A DNA stretch of 64,000 nt from Pseudomonas capeferrum (GTDB lineage: Bacteria > Pseudomonadota > Gammaproteobacteria > Pseudomonadales > Pseudomonadaceae), in NCBI RefSeq assembly GCF_000731675.1, contig NZ_JMIT01000001.1, positions 2,712 to 66,711 of the forward strand, in the 5' to 3' direction. The notes under the pieces were generated by a model. That model ran no database searches. It saw only the letters and a program-made list of their open reading frames with translations, and was not told where the DNA came from. Below, piece by piece: positions 8,527 through 20,040 of this stretch (position 1 is the first letter of the stretch; each line of letters opens with the position of its first letter). A program made the translations under genes and the position numbers.

Positions 8527-10043
8527 AGAATACCTTCACACAATCGATGGCCTGGCTGCATACCTGGGCCGGGCTGATCTTCGGCTGGCTGTTGTTCGCC
8601 ATCTTCGTCACCGGCACCCTGGCGGTGTTCGACAAGGAACTCGACCACTGGATGCAGCCAGAGGTCCCGGCTACCGAGGTTTCCCAGGCCGATGCCGCGC
8701 GACGGGCCGTTGCCTACCTGCAGGCCCATGAACCGCAGGCCGGCAACTGGGGCATCAGCCTGCCGACCGAACGCTCGCCGGGGTTGCGCGTATCCACCGG
8801 CGACCGTCGCCATGGCGGTGGCGTGCAGCTCGACCCGCGAACCGGCGAGGCCATCGAGGTGCGTGACAGCGTTGGCGGCAACTTCTTTTTCCGCTTCCAT
8901 TTCACCCTCGACCTGCCGCGCAACTGGGGCATTTTCGTGGTTGGTGCGTTGGCGCTGGTGATGCTGGCCGCATTGGTCACCGGCATCGTGATCCACAAGA
9001 AAATCTTCAAAGAGTTCTTCACCTTCCGGCCCAACAAGGGCCAACGTTCGTGGCTGGACTTTCACAATGCCAGCGCTGTGCTGTTGCTACCGTTCCACCT
9101 GATGATCACCTATACCGGGCTGGTGATCTTCATGCTCATCTACATCCCGGCAGGGGTCGATGCGCTGTTCGAAGGCGACAGCCGCGCCTACTTCAATGCC
9201 CAGGGCAATGCCCGCCTGGAGCAGCCTCGGCAGCTGGCCAGGCAGCCGGGCCAACTGGTCGATGTAGCACCCTTGCTGGCCCAGGCCGAGGCTCGGCTGG
9301 GGCCGCTGGGCGGCCTCAACATCCGCAACCCCAACACGGCCGGTGCGCGCATCGAAATCCGCCCCGAGCTGGGCAACCGCATCGCCCTCGCCAAAGGCCA
9401 GGCCATGGTCTTCGATGGCGTCAGTGGCGAGCTGCTCAGCGATGTACCGCAATGGCGCGCGGCCCCCCTGACCCAGCGGGTGATGGTCGGCCTGCACTTC
9501 GCGCAGTTTGGCGGTTACCCGATGCGCTGGTTGTACTTCATCTGTGGGCTGGTCAGTTGCGTGATGATCGCCAGTGGGTTGGTGCTGTTCTGCGTCAAGC
9601 GTGGGCGCAAGTATGGCAACGGCACGGCCCAGGCTTCGGCGCGGCGCTGGTACCGGGTGGCCGAAGTGTGCAATGTCGGTTTCATCAGCGGCTTGCTGCT
9701 GGCCTGCGTGGCCCTGCTGTGGGCCAGCCGCGTACTGCCGGTCGAGCTGGCGCAACGGGAAAGCTGGGAAGTGCGTACGTTCTTCGGTGTGTGGGTGTTG
9801 GCGCTGTTGCATGCAGGCGTCAGGCCGGCCCGGCGGGCTTGGGTCGAGCAACTGCTGCTGGTGGCCGTGCTGTGCATCGGCTTGGGCGCACTGGGCGGCG
9901 TGGGGGATGCGATGCGCGTGGGGGTGGTACTCAGTGCCTTGGTGATGGGCGTTTTGCTGGGGCTGGTGGCGTGGCGGGTGGGCAAAGCGGTACCGGCGCC
10001 GATCCGGGCCAAAGCTGGGCGCAATGTGGAGGCTGGCGCATGA
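8523..10043 (+). CDS. PepSY-domain iron-regulated membrane protein
   Basis: A 506-residue inner-membrane protein of the PepSY-associated transmembrane family (PiuB/FoxB-like). The first helix is near residues 14-37. A periplasmic PepSY segment follows, then helices near 137-160, 190-215 and 330-355 and three to four more in the C-terminal third. Relatives are Fur-regulated and are thought to reduce or release iron from siderophores in the periplasm; the reaction here is inference. It overlaps its upstream and downstream partners by ATGA junctions, so DUF3649, PepSY and DUF3325 genes form one operon behind pfeA. Confidence 0.85.
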   Translation: MKNTFTQSMAWLHTWAGLIFGWLLFAIFVTGTLAVFDKELDHWMQPEVPATEVSQADAARRAVAYLQAHEPQAGNWGISLPTERSPGLRVSTGDRRHGGGVQLDPRTGEAIEVRDSVGGNFFFRFHFTLDLPRNWGIFVVGALALVMLAALVTGIVIHKKIFKEFFTFRPNKGQRSWLDFHNASAVLLLPFHLMITYTGLVIFMLIYIPAGVDALFEGDSRAYFNAQGNARLEQPRQLARQPGQLVDVAPLLAQAEARLGPLGGLNIRNPNTAGARIEIRPELGNRIALAKGQAMVFDGVSGELLSDVPQWRAAPLTQRVMVGLHFAQFGGYPMRWLYFICGLVSCVMIASGLVLFCVKRGRKYGNGTAQASARRWYRVAEVCNVGFISGLLLACVALLWASRVLPVELAQRESWEVRTFFGVWVLALLHAGVRPARRAWVEQLLLVAVLCIGLGALGGVGDAMRVGVVLSALVMGVLLGLVAWRVGKAVPAPIRAKAGRNVEAGA

Positions 10044-10372
10044 TGATGTGGGTCACAGGTGGCGTGTTGTTCGCCTACGTCGGCATGCTCGGGCTGTGCC
10101 AAGGCCTGGAACGGCATTACAAGCAGGTATGGCAGCGGCCCTGCCCACGTGCGCTGCGTGTGGGGTTGCGCGGCGCGGGGTGGCTCGCGTTGCTGGTCAG
10201 CCTGCTGTTGTGCGCTCAAGCCTGGGGGTGGGCCATAGGGCCGGTGGCCTGGCTGGGCGCGATGTCGTTGTCGGGGATGCTGCTGGTGATGCTGCTGCCG
10301 TACTGGCCACGGCTGGCCGTTGGCTTGGCGGCGGTTGTGCCTGTGTGGGGGATGGTGCAGCTGTTTGGGTGA
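10040..10372 (+). CDS. DUF3325-type small inner-membrane protein
   Basis: A 110-residue hydrophobic protein with about three helices, resembling the DUF3325 family that accompanies PepSY proteins in iron-uptake operons. The start ATG at 10040 overlaps the TGA of the PepSY gene. A longer in-frame reading exists upstream but lies inside the PepSY gene and is not credible. No catalytic motif is visible. Its role is probably an accessory one in the same siderophore-iron step. Confidence 0.72.
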   Translation: MMMWVTGGVLFAYVGMLGLCQGLERHYKQVWQRPCPRALRVGLRGAGWLALLVSLLLCAQAWGWAIGPVAWLGAMSLSGMLLVMLLPYWPRLAVGLAAVVPVWGMVQLFG

Positions 10373-10392
10373 TGCCCGTTACTGAGCAGGGG

Positions 10393-10908
10393 TCAGGCCC
10401 AAAAGCCAAACAGCAGCAACGCTGCAACGCCTAGGCCCATTGCAATCGAACACCCCCCCAACGACAGCGCCGCGCGCCCTTGGCGGTACCAACCGTCCTG
10501 GCCAAGTTGCCGGGCCGGGGCCAGCAGGCTGCGCCAGCGCAACTCGGTGTCGTGAAACGCCTGCAAGTTCGCCGGGTCGGCATCCAGCCAGCGGCGAAAG
10601 TCGATGCGCTCGCACGCGGTCACGTGGGGGCTCTGCAGGCGCACGTACCATTGCCCGGCAACGCTCGCCAGCACATCGAGGCGCGAACGGCCTGCCTGCA
10701 GCGCCTGGTTCATATGGCGCTCGATGCTGCTCAACGGCAAATCAAGCCGGGCAGAGAGGGTGGCGAAATCCAGTTGGTCAAGACGGTTGAGCAGGAACAC
10801 TTGCTGGACGCGTCGGGGCAGGCGTTTCAGGGCATGCAGCAGGGCGTCTTCGGCAGCGTGCTCGGCAGTGGCGGTGGGGTGTTCAAGGGGCAGCAGCAGA
10901 CGTGTCAT
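10393..10908 (-). CDS. Sigma-70 region 4 / DUF4880 (FecR N-terminal) fusion with C-terminal membrane helix
   Basis: A 171-residue protein. Residues ~22-70 look like the promoter -35 recognition domain of a FecI-type ECF sigma factor (ALKRLPRRVQQVFLLNRL, then a helix-turn-helix with SSIERHM). Residues ~80-125 look like the cytoplasmic N-terminal domain of FecR anti-sigma regulators (WYVRLQSPHVTACERIDF, RRWLDADPANLQAF). A single membrane helix lies near residues 147-170. Sigma region 2, needed to bind core polymerase at -10, is absent, as is the periplasmic FecR sensor domain. AAGGAG precedes the chosen ATG; an upstream ATG would add six residues without a better site. A Fur-like site lies ~75 bp upstream. 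Its function is unknown; a transcription modulator or anti-sigma role is a guess. Confidence 0.78.
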   Translation of the reverse strand: MTRLLLPLEHPTATAEHAAEDALLHALKRLPRRVQQVFLLNRLDQLDFATLSARLDLPLSSIERHMNQALQAGRSRLDVLASVAGQWYVRLQSPHVTACERIDFRRWLDADPANLQAFHDTELRWRSLLAPARQLGQDGWYRQGRAALSLGGCSIAMGLGVAALLLFGFWA

Positions 10909-10979
10909 GGACAGCTCCTTGCTCAAAAGGGGAGGTGTGGGGGCATCTTCCTTGATGCCTCATCAGCGTAGGTGAAACG

Positions 10980-11000
10980 AGATTGATTCTCAAGTGCTGA
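10980..11000. promoter_or_regulatory. Fur-box-like site upstream of the sigma4-DUF4880 gene
   Basis: On the - strand the site reads CACTTGAGAATCAATCTC. Its decamer TTGAGAATCA (10984-10993) is identical to that in the pfeA promoter. Position ~75 bp before the gene start fits iron repression; this is inference. Confidence 0.5.
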
Positions 11001-11088
11001 TTCGGCAAAGTTTTGTAATGAGCGTTCACGGTCTGACACACTTTTGCTATCATGCCGGCCATTCACGATCTTCATTAGCCTGAAGAGC

Positions 11089-11200
11089 AAAAAAAAGACC
11101 CGGCAAAAAGCCGGGTCAAAAACCGTGATTAGCCTGATGAGGAGATAATCTGAGAGCGACCTAAGCTCCAGGTTATCCAGCAGATCTCGCGATCAGCTGA
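11089..11200 (-). ncRNA. prrF: PrrF-type iron-responsive small RNA
   Basis: Read on the - strand, the segment contains TCATCAGGCTAATCACGG, the conserved core that pairs with target mRNAs in Pseudomonas PrrF RNAs. It also has the 5' hairpin region GATCGCGAGATC and ends in the hairpin GACCCGGC-TTTTT-GCCGGGTC followed by eight U's. Total length of ~112 nt fits the family. A strong Fur box lies directly upstream, as in P. aeruginosa, where PrrF represses iron-rich enzymes when iron is scarce. The 5' end is estimated. The match is from memory of the PrrF sequence, not a covariance search. Confidence 0.92.
11097..11117 (-). terminator. Terminator of the PrrF RNA
   Basis: A perfect 8-bp stem GACCCGGC/GCCGGGTC with a 5-nt loop is followed on the - strand by eight T's (11089-11096). 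It therefore terminates leftward transcription. Confidence 0.92.
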
Positions 11201-11205
11201 GTGCA

Positions 11206-11224
11206 ATAATAATCGTTATCATTT
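11206..11224. promoter_or_regulatory. Fur box of the PrrF promoter
   Basis: On the - strand, ATGATAACGATTAT matches 12 of 14 central positions of the Fur consensus ATGATAATCATTAT. It sits immediately upstream of the expected PrrF start. Confidence 0.85.
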
Positions 11225-11341
11225 GCCAGTCAAATGATTTTTCGCTAATTCGGTAAAATAGTTTTACCGATGCGCTTCCTTGTCCCGGCAATCGGGGCCT
11301 TTGCCGTTACCCGGCCATCACGTATCTCCCTTCCTTGTTAC

Positions 11342-11653
11342 CTACAAACCCGTCTGCGCGGTGCGTTTGTGCTCCAGCAGTGCGCGCGCCATGTCCATCA
11401 TGTGCATCAAGGCGAAGGTCAACTCGCGCTGGGTGCCTTGCTGATGGACAGCGGTTTCCTGCGCCGTGGCGGCGGCGCAGCGGAGCAGGGCGATGGCGTG
11501 CTCCTGGGCTTGCTCACCGCTTACGCCTTCGTGGAGCGTCCAGATCTTGTTCTCGGTACTGGGGCGCGTCGGGTTGGGGTTGAGGTAGTAGTCGAGGGCG
11601 CGGCGGGCCGCTTCGCTGTCGAGATCTGTTTCGTCGTTTTGCGGTGGTTTCAT
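11342..11653 (-). CDS. Small hypothetical protein (resembles Pseudomonas DUF3077/DUF6124-type proteins)
   Basis: A 103-residue soluble protein. The N-terminal half is charged and contains a predicted helix with AARRALDYYLNPNP. The C-terminal half is a helical segment (EQAQEHAIALLRCAAATAQE, then a Met-rich helix ending in HKRTAQ). This arrangement is typical of small Pseudomonas-restricted proteins annotated DUF3077 or DUF6124; the family call is tentative and no function is known. AGG lies ~8 nt before the chosen ATG, while a GTG/ATG-type extension of seven residues has no better site. The gene is monocistronic and faces towards PrrF. Confidence 0.65.
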   Translation of the reverse strand: MKPPQNDETDLDSEAARRALDYYLNPNPTRPSTENKIWTLHEGVSGEQAQEHAIALLRCAAATAQETAVHQQGTQRELTFALMHMMDMARALLEHKRTAQTGL

Positions 11654-11783
11654 CCTGATACCTGCGAATGCCAATAGGGAAAGGGTTCAGGTCGATACTA
11701 ATACCTAAAGTATTTTCACGCTTTCTGATAAATAATACTGAATGTTTATTGAGCGCCGGAAGGCAGTCCGTATCGTGCCAGCG

Positions 11784-12449
11784 ATGAATATGGATAAATG
11801 GATTGCCCTCGTCCGTGACCGGATGGAGGAGCTAGGGCTTACTCAAGAGCAGCTTGCCGAGCGCGTTGGCGTGTCGCAAGGCAGCGTAGGGCATTGGGTG
11901 AACAAGCGGCGACAACCGAAGATCGAGTCGATGAACCGAACGTTCATCGAGCTTGGCATGCCTCATTACAATGTCAGCTTACGGCTGCGCATCGTGGGGC
12001 AGGTTGGCGAGGCGCGAGGCATCTATGATGTGGATGATGCCGACGACGACCTGGATCTCATGCAATACATCGTGTGTTTCCGCTACCCGGTACTGAGTTG
12101 GGATGAACTCGGTGCAGAGGCGCTGGCGGAGCCTGTTGCATACGAGCAGACGGACTACATGGCCCAGGGCAAGGCGTTCTGGCTGACCGTTGAAAACGAT
12201 GCGATGAGTGCCGCCAGTGGCCGCAGTGTGCCGCAGGGCATGCGCATGCTGGTGGACCCAGGGGTGGAGGCTGAGCCGGGGCGCTTGGTCATCGCCCGCC
12301 AACCGGGCAAGCAGGCGATTTTCCGTGAGCTGGCCGAAGAGGGTGGCCAGCTGTACCTGAAGGCGCTGAACAGCAGCTACCCGGCACTGTTGTGCGAGGA
12401 GGGCTGCGTGTTTCTGGGCGTGGTCGTGCGGGTGCATGGGGCGTTTTGA
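11784..12449 (+). CDS. LexA/CI-like transcriptional regulator, S24 domain without catalytic residues
   Basis: A 221-residue protein with an N-terminal XRE helix-turn-helix (LTQEQLAERVGVSQGSVGHW, about residues 17-36) and a C-terminal S24 peptidase-like fold. The usual nucleophile motif GDSM is replaced by ENDAMS, so Ser is Ala. The usual lysine of the FKKL-type motif is Arg in AIFRELAEE. Self-cleavage therefore looks impossible by the normal mechanism, so this may be a ligand- or partner-controlled repressor. The first ATG at 11742 would add 14 residues; the start at 11784 gives the more usual N-terminus. Targets are unknown. A hairpin repeat follows the gene. Confidence 0.8.
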   Translation: MNMDKWIALVRDRMEELGLTQEQLAERVGVSQGSVGHWVNKRRQPKIESMNRTFIELGMPHYNVSLRLRIVGQVGEARGIYDVDDADDDLDLMQYIVCFRYPVLSWDELGAEALAEPVAYEQTDYMAQGKAFWLTVENDAMSAASGRSVPQGMRMLVDPGVEAEPGRLVIARQPGKQAIFRELAEEGGQLYLKALNSSYPALLCEEGCVFLGVVVRVHGAF

Positions 12450-12463
12450 CTGCTGGTTTTTGT

Positions 12464-12514
12464 AGCGCCCATGTGATCGAGCGCCGCCCGCGCGGCACTC
12501 GATCGCATAGACAC
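12464..12514. repeat. GATCGAG-type intergenic hairpin repeat, copy 1
   Basis: An imperfect palindrome with core GATCGAGCGCCGC and GCACTCGATC arms lies between two convergent genes. It is related to copies at 56470-56520 and 59015-59062 and differs from the REP elements. Confidence 0.75.
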
Positions 12515-12542
12515 CCCAGGCCTCAAGCCGGCCCGCCTTGAA

Positions 12543-14495
12543 TCATTCCACCAATTCGACCAGCACCGTCCCTTCGCTGACCATATCCCCTTCCTGACAG
12601 AACAGCGCCTTCACCGCCCCAGCATGCGGTGCGCGAATGCTGTGCTCCATCTTCATCGCCTCCAGTACCACCAGCGCGGTACCGGCCTCCACCACCTGCC
12701 CCGGCTCGACCAGCACCCGCACGATGCTGCCGTTCATGGGCGCGCCCAGGCCACCTTGGTGGCTATGGCTGGCCTCAGCCTCGGCAATCGGGTCGAAGGC
12801 TTCGATGGCGTGCATCTCGCCCTCCCAGCGCAGGTACAAGGTGCCACCGCGGCGTATCGCCAGGTGCTGACGGCGCACGCCTTCCTGGTCGTGCACCAGT
12901 TGCTCGCCATCGAGCTGCCAGGTAGAGGCCGCGCTGTGTTCCAGCGCCACTGCCTGGTCCTGCCCGGCACTGGCCAGATGCAGACAGCTACGCGCTGGCA
13001 GCCCCAGGCGCAGGCCGTTGCGCTCAGCCCACGGCGAACGGTTGTCGTCGTCCCGTTGCTGACCGGCCTGGCCCTGTAGCCAGGCTTCGGCGGCCGCCTC
13101 CCAGAAAGGTGCTGGCAGCGCTTGCGGGGCGGGCAGCAAAACATCCTGGTGACGCGGGATGAACCCGGTGTCGAGCTCGGCCTCGGCAAACGCCGGGTGG
13201 GCGAGAATGCGCCGCAGGAAGGCGATGTTGGTCTTCAACCCGCCGATGGCGAACTCGTCCAGCATCGCCAGCAAGCGCAGGCGAGCCTGTTCACGGTCCT
13301 CGCCCCAGGCAATCAGCTTGCCCAACATGGGGTCGTAGAACGGCGACACCTCGTCACCCTCGCTGACTCCGCTGTCCACCCGACGGCCTTCGCCCGGGGT
13401 CGACTCGCGGTACAGGGCCAGCTTGCCAGTGGCTGGCAGGAAGCCGTTGGCCGGGTCTTCGGCATACAGGCGCACCTCGATGGCATGGCCGATCAGCGGC
13501 ACCTGTGCCTGCGTGATCGGCAATGCCTCGCCGCGCGCCACGCGGATTTGCCAGGCCACTAGATCAAGGCCGGTGATGGCTTCGGTAACCGGGTGTTCGA
13601 CCTGCAGGCGGGTGTTCATCTCCATGAAGAAGAACTCGCCGCGGGCATCGAGCAGGAACTCCACCGTGCCCGCACCCACATAGCCGATGGCCTGAGCAGC
13701 GCGCACCGCGGCCTCGCCCATGGCCTGGCGCTGCGCGGGGGACAGGCCAGGGGCAGGGGCTTCTTCGACCACTTTCTGGTGGCGGCGCTGGATCGAGCAG
13801 TCACGTTCGTTGAGGTACAGGCAGTTGCCGTGCTGGTCGGCGAACACCTGGATTTCTACGTGGCGTGGCTTGAGTACGTACTTTTCCACCAGCATGCGAG
13901 CATCGCCAAACGACGATTGCGCCTCACGCTGCGCCGAGGCCAAGGCGTCGGCCAGTTGGCTTTCGTCCTCGACCACTTTCATGCCTTTGCCGCCACCACC
14001 GGCGCTGGCCTTGAGCAGCACCGGGTAGCCGATGCGTTCGGCGGCGGCACGGAAGGTGTCCAGGTCCTGGGCTTCACCGTGGTAGCCCGGCACCAGCGGC
14101 ACGCCGGCCGCGTCCATCAGGGCCTTGGCCGCCGACTTGCTGCCCATCGCGTCGATGGCGCTGGCCGGTGGGCCGAGGAAGATCAGCCCGGCGTCTTCGA
14201 TGGCGCGGGCAAAGCCTGCGTTTTCGGAAAGAAAGCCATAGCCCGGGTGGATGGCTTGGGCGCCGCTGGCCTTGGCCGCGGCAAGCAGTTTGTCCACCAG
14301 CAAGTAGCTTTCGGCGGCCTTGGTGCCGCCGAGGTCGACGCGGATATCGGCTTCGCGGCTGTGCCGTGCGTCACGGTCGGTGGCGCTGTGCACGGCAACG
14401 GTGGTCAGGCCCATGGCCTTGGCGGTGCGCATCACCCGGCAGGCAATCTCGCCGCGGTTGGCGACCAGCAGGGTGGTCAACGGGGTGCGGCTCAT
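12543..14495 (-). CDS. liuD: Methylcrotonyl-CoA carboxylase, biotin-carboxylase/biotin-carrier subunit
   Basis: Carboxylates its biotin with ATP and bicarbonate for transfer to 3-methylcrotonyl-CoA in leucine breakdown. The N-terminal biotin carboxylase starts at LLVANRGEIACRVMRTA, followed by ATP-grasp features (KASAGGGGKGMKVVE) and FMEMNTRLQVEHPVTE. The C-terminal biotinyl domain carries EAMKMEH, with the biotin-bearing Lys at residue 615 of 650. The start overlaps the liuC stop by 4 nt. Close homologues act on propionyl- or geranyl-CoA, but the neighbours (isovaleryl-CoA dehydrogenase and a dedicated carboxyltransferase) settle the substrate as the leucine intermediate. Confidence 0.93.
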   Translation of the reverse strand: MSRTPLTTLLVANRGEIACRVMRTAKAMGLTTVAVHSATDRDARHSREADIRVDLGGTKAAESYLLVDKLLAAAKASGAQAIHPGYGFLSENAGFARAIEDAGLIFLGPPASAIDAMGSKSAAKALMDAAGVPLVPGYHGEAQDLDTFRAAAERIGYPVLLKASAGGGGKGMKVVEDESQLADALASAQREAQSSFGDARMLVEKYVLKPRHVEIQVFADQHGNCLYLNERDCSIQRRHQKVVEEAPAPGLSPAQRQAMGEAAVRAAQAIGYVGAGTVEFLLDARGEFFFMEMNTRLQVEHPVTEAITGLDLVAWQIRVARGEALPITQAQVPLIGHAIEVRLYAEDPANGFLPATGKLALYRESTPGEGRRVDSGVSEGDEVSPFYDPMLGKLIAWGEDREQARLRLLAMLDEFAIGGLKTNIAFLRRILAHPAFAEAELDTGFIPRHQDVLLPAPQALPAPFWEAAAEAWLQGQAGQQRDDDNRSPWAERNGLRLGLPARSCLHLASAGQDQAVALEHSAASTWQLDGEQLVHDQEGVRRQHLAIRRGGTLYLRWEGEMHAIEAFDPIAEAEASHSHQGGLGAPMNGSIVRVLVEPGQVVEAGTALVVLEAMKMEHSIRAPHAGAVKALFCQEGDMVSEGTVLVELVE

Positions 14496-15307
14496 GGGCG
14501 CGGCTCCTTGTTATCGTCGGTTTGCCAGGCTGGGCGGCGCTTTTCGAGGAAGGCGCGCAGGCCCTCCTGACCTTCGGCGCTGACGCGGATGCGAGCGATG
14601 GTGTTCTCGCAGTAGCGGCGCAGGGCAGGGCTCAGCTCGCCGTCATCGACCTCGCGCAGCAGGTCTTTGCTGGCGCGCAGGGCTTGCGGGCTGTTGAGCA
14701 GCAGGTTGGCCACCCAGGCTTCGACCTGGGCATCCAATTCATGGGCCGGGTACACCTCGGCCAGCAGCCCCAGTTCACGGGCGCGCACGCCGCTGAAGCG
14801 TTCGGCGGTCAGGGCATAGCGGCGCGTGGCGCGCTCGCCGATGGCCTTGACCACGAACGGGCTGATGACCGCCGGGGCCAGGCCGATGCGCACTTCCGAA
14901 AGGCACAGCTGGGCGTCTTCGGCGCCGATGGCCATGTCGCAGCAACTGATCAGGCCCAACGCGCCACCAAAGGCCGCGCCTTGCACCACGGCCAGGGTCG
15001 GCGCCTTGAACCGGTGCAGGGTGTACATCAGCTCGCCCAGCTCGTGGGCGTCATCGAGGTTGGTGTTGAAGTCCAGTTGTGCCGACTGTTGCATCCAGGC
15101 CAGGTCGGCGCCGGCGCTGAAGTGCCGGCCACGGCCACGCAGCAGCAGAAAACGCAGGCTGCTGTCTTCGGCTAGCTGGCCGAGGGCGACGATCAGCTCG
15201 CGGATCATCTGGGCGTTGAAAGCGTTGTTCTTGTCTTCGCGGCTGAGCCACAGGGTGGCGAAGCCGCGAGGGTCGTTGACCACTTCAAGGGTGCTGAAAT
15301 CGCTCAT
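14492..15307 (-). CDS. liuC: 3-methylglutaconyl-CoA hydratase (crotonase family)
   Basis: A 271-residue crotonase that hydrates 3-methylglutaconyl-CoA to HMG-CoA, the step after methylcrotonyl-CoA carboxylase. The oxyanion-hole segments are visible in HFSAGADLAWMQ (about residues 63-74) and in GAAFGGALGLISCCDMAIG (about 109-127); EVRIGLAPAVISP follows. It lies 3 nt downstream of liuB and overlaps liuD by 4 nt, so the cluster is one transcript. The specific substrate is taken from this context, since the crotonase fold alone does not identify it. Confidence 0.9.
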   Translation of the reverse strand: MSDFSTLEVVNDPRGFATLWLSREDKNNAFNAQMIRELIVALGQLAEDSSLRFLLLRGRGRHFSAGADLAWMQQSAQLDFNTNLDDAHELGELMYTLHRFKAPTLAVVQGAAFGGALGLISCCDMAIGAEDAQLCLSEVRIGLAPAVISPFVVKAIGERATRRYALTAERFSGVRARELGLLAEVYPAHELDAQVEAWVANLLLNSPQALRASKDLLREVDDGELSPALRRYCENTIARIRVSAEGQEGLRAFLEKRRPAWQTDDNKEPRP

Positions 15308-15310
15308 GGA

Positions 15311-16918
<1,608 letters not shown>

Positions 16919-16937
16919 GTGCGCCCGTCCCTTGTGC

Positions 16938-18101
16938 TCAGCGGGTTTCGTTGAACAGTTCGCGGCCGATCAGCATCCGGCGGATTTCGCTGGTGCCGGC
17001 GCCGATCTCGTAGAGTTTCGCGTCGCGCAGCAGGCGCCCGGCCGGGAACTCGTTGATGTAGCCGTTGCCGCCGAGAATCTGGATAGCCTCCAGGGCCATT
17101 TGCGTGGCGCGTTCGGCGGTATAGAGGATGACCCCGGCAGCGTCCTTGCGAGTGGTCTCGCCACGGTCGCAGGCCTGGGCCACGGCGTACAGGTAGGCGC
17201 GGCTGGCGTTGAGCTGGGTGTACATGTCGGCGATCTTGCCCTGGATCAGCTGGAACTCGCCGATGCTCTGGCCAAATTGCTTGCGGTCGTGGATGTAGGG
17301 CACTACCAGGTCCATGCAGCTTTGCATGATGCCAGTCGGGCCGCCGGAGAGCACCACGCGCTCGTAGTCCAGGCCGCTCATCAGTACGCGTACGCCGCCG
17401 TTGAGCTGGCCGAGGATGTTCTCTTCGGGCACCTCGACGTCATCGAAGAACAGCTCGCAGGTGTTGGAGCCGCGCATGCCCAGCTTGTCGAACTTGTTGC
17501 TGCGGCTGAAGCCGTTCCAGTCACGTTCGACGATGAACGCAGTGATGCCGTGTGCGCCCTTGTCCAGGTCGGTCTTGGCGTAGATCACGTAGGTGTTGGC
17601 GTCGGGGCCATTGGTGATCCAGGTCTTGCTGCCGTTGAGCACGTAGCGGTCGCCGCGTTTTTCGGCGCGCAGCTTCATCGAGACCACGTCGGAGCCGGCG
17701 TTGGGCTCGCTCATGGCCAACGCGCCGATGTGTTCGCCGCTGATCAGCTTGGGCAGGTACTTGAGCTTTTGCTCATGGGTGCCGTTGCGGTTGATCTGGT
17801 TGACGCAGAGGTTGGAGTGCGCGCCGTAGGACAGTGCCACCGAGGCCGAGCCCCGGCTGATTTCTTCCATCGACACCACATGGGCCAGGTAGCCCAGGCC
17901 AGCGCCGCCGTATTCTTCCGATACGGTGATGCCCAGCAGGCCCATGTCACCGAATTTGCGCCACATGTCGGCAGGGAACAGGTTGTCGTGGTCGATTTGC
18001 GCGGCACGCGGCGCCAGTTCGGCGGCGACGAAGCTGCGCACCTGGTCGCGGAGCATGTCGATGGTCTCGCCCAGGGCGAAGTTCAGGGAGGGGTAATGCA
18101 T
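16938..18101 (-). CDS. liuA: Isovaleryl-CoA dehydrogenase
   Basis: FAD-dependent acyl-CoA dehydrogenase converting isovaleryl-CoA to 3-methylcrotonyl-CoA and passing electrons to ETF. At 387 residues it shows the family segments [42 protein letters not shown] and, near the C-terminus, [20 protein letters not shown]. The start at 18101 (MHYPSLNF) follows AAGGTG; a start 36 nt upstream lies in the leader. It is the first gene of the liuABCD transcript, and two LiuR-type palindromes lie upstream. liuR and liuE are not in the window. Confidence 0.94.
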   Translation of the reverse strand: MHYPSLNFALGETIDMLRDQVRSFVAAELAPRAAQIDHDNLFPADMWRKFGDMGLLGITVSEEYGGAGLGYLAHVVSMEEISRGSASVALSYGAHSNLCVNQINRNGTHEQKLKYLPKLISGEHIGALAMSEPNAGSDVVSMKLRAEKRGDRYVLNGSKTWITNGPDANTYVIYAKTDLDKGAHGITAFIVERDWNGFSRSNKFDKLGMRGSNTCELFFDDVEVPEENILGQLNGGVRVLMSGLDYERVVLSGGPTGIMQSCMDLVVPYIHDRKQFGQSIGEFQLIQGKIADMYTQLNASRAYLYAVAQACDRGETTRKDAAGVILYTAERATQMALEAIQILGGNGYINEFPAGRLLRDAKLYEIGAGTSEIRRMLIGRELFNETR

Positions 18102-18152
18102 GGGGGCACCTTCTTGTTCTTGAAATAGGGAAAGCACAGTGTCTTTTTCACC

Positions 18153-18168
18153 TTTACGTTAACGTAAA
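18153..18168. promoter_or_regulatory. LiuR-type operator 1
   Basis: TTTACGTTAACGTAAA is a perfect 16-bp palindrome matching the LiuR (MerR-family) motif known upstream of branched-chain amino-acid catabolic genes. It lies ~52 bp before liuA. Confidence 0.85.
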
Positions 18169-18202
18169 CCTGCCTTCTATTACTGTCAATCTCAGCGTCA
18201 CC

Positions 18203-18218
18203 TTTACGTAAACGTAAA
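18203..18218. promoter_or_regulatory. LiuR-type operator 2
   Basis: TTTACGTAAACGTAAA is a near-identical palindrome exactly 50 bp from the first, in the same flanking context (TCACC before, CTG after). It lies ~65 bp before the divergent acyl-CoA synthetase gene. Confidence 0.83.
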
Positions 18219-18282
18219 TCTGCGCCAGAGTATCTCCCGCTTGCTTCAATCGTGCCCAGAACAACCACAAGAAGGGACACCC

Positions 18283-19965
<1,683 letters not shown>

Positions 19966-19980
19966 CAGGTTTGCGCTGCC

Positions 19981-20012
19981 GGCCTCTTCGCGGGTAAGCC
20001 CGCGAAGAGGCC
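19981..20012. repeat. REP-type hairpin
   Basis: GGCCTCTTCGCGGG and its perfect complement flank the loop TAAG. It lies between two convergent genes and could terminate both. Confidence 0.85.
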
Positions 20013-20040
20013 AGTGCAGCCACTGTAAAAGCCTCTATCC

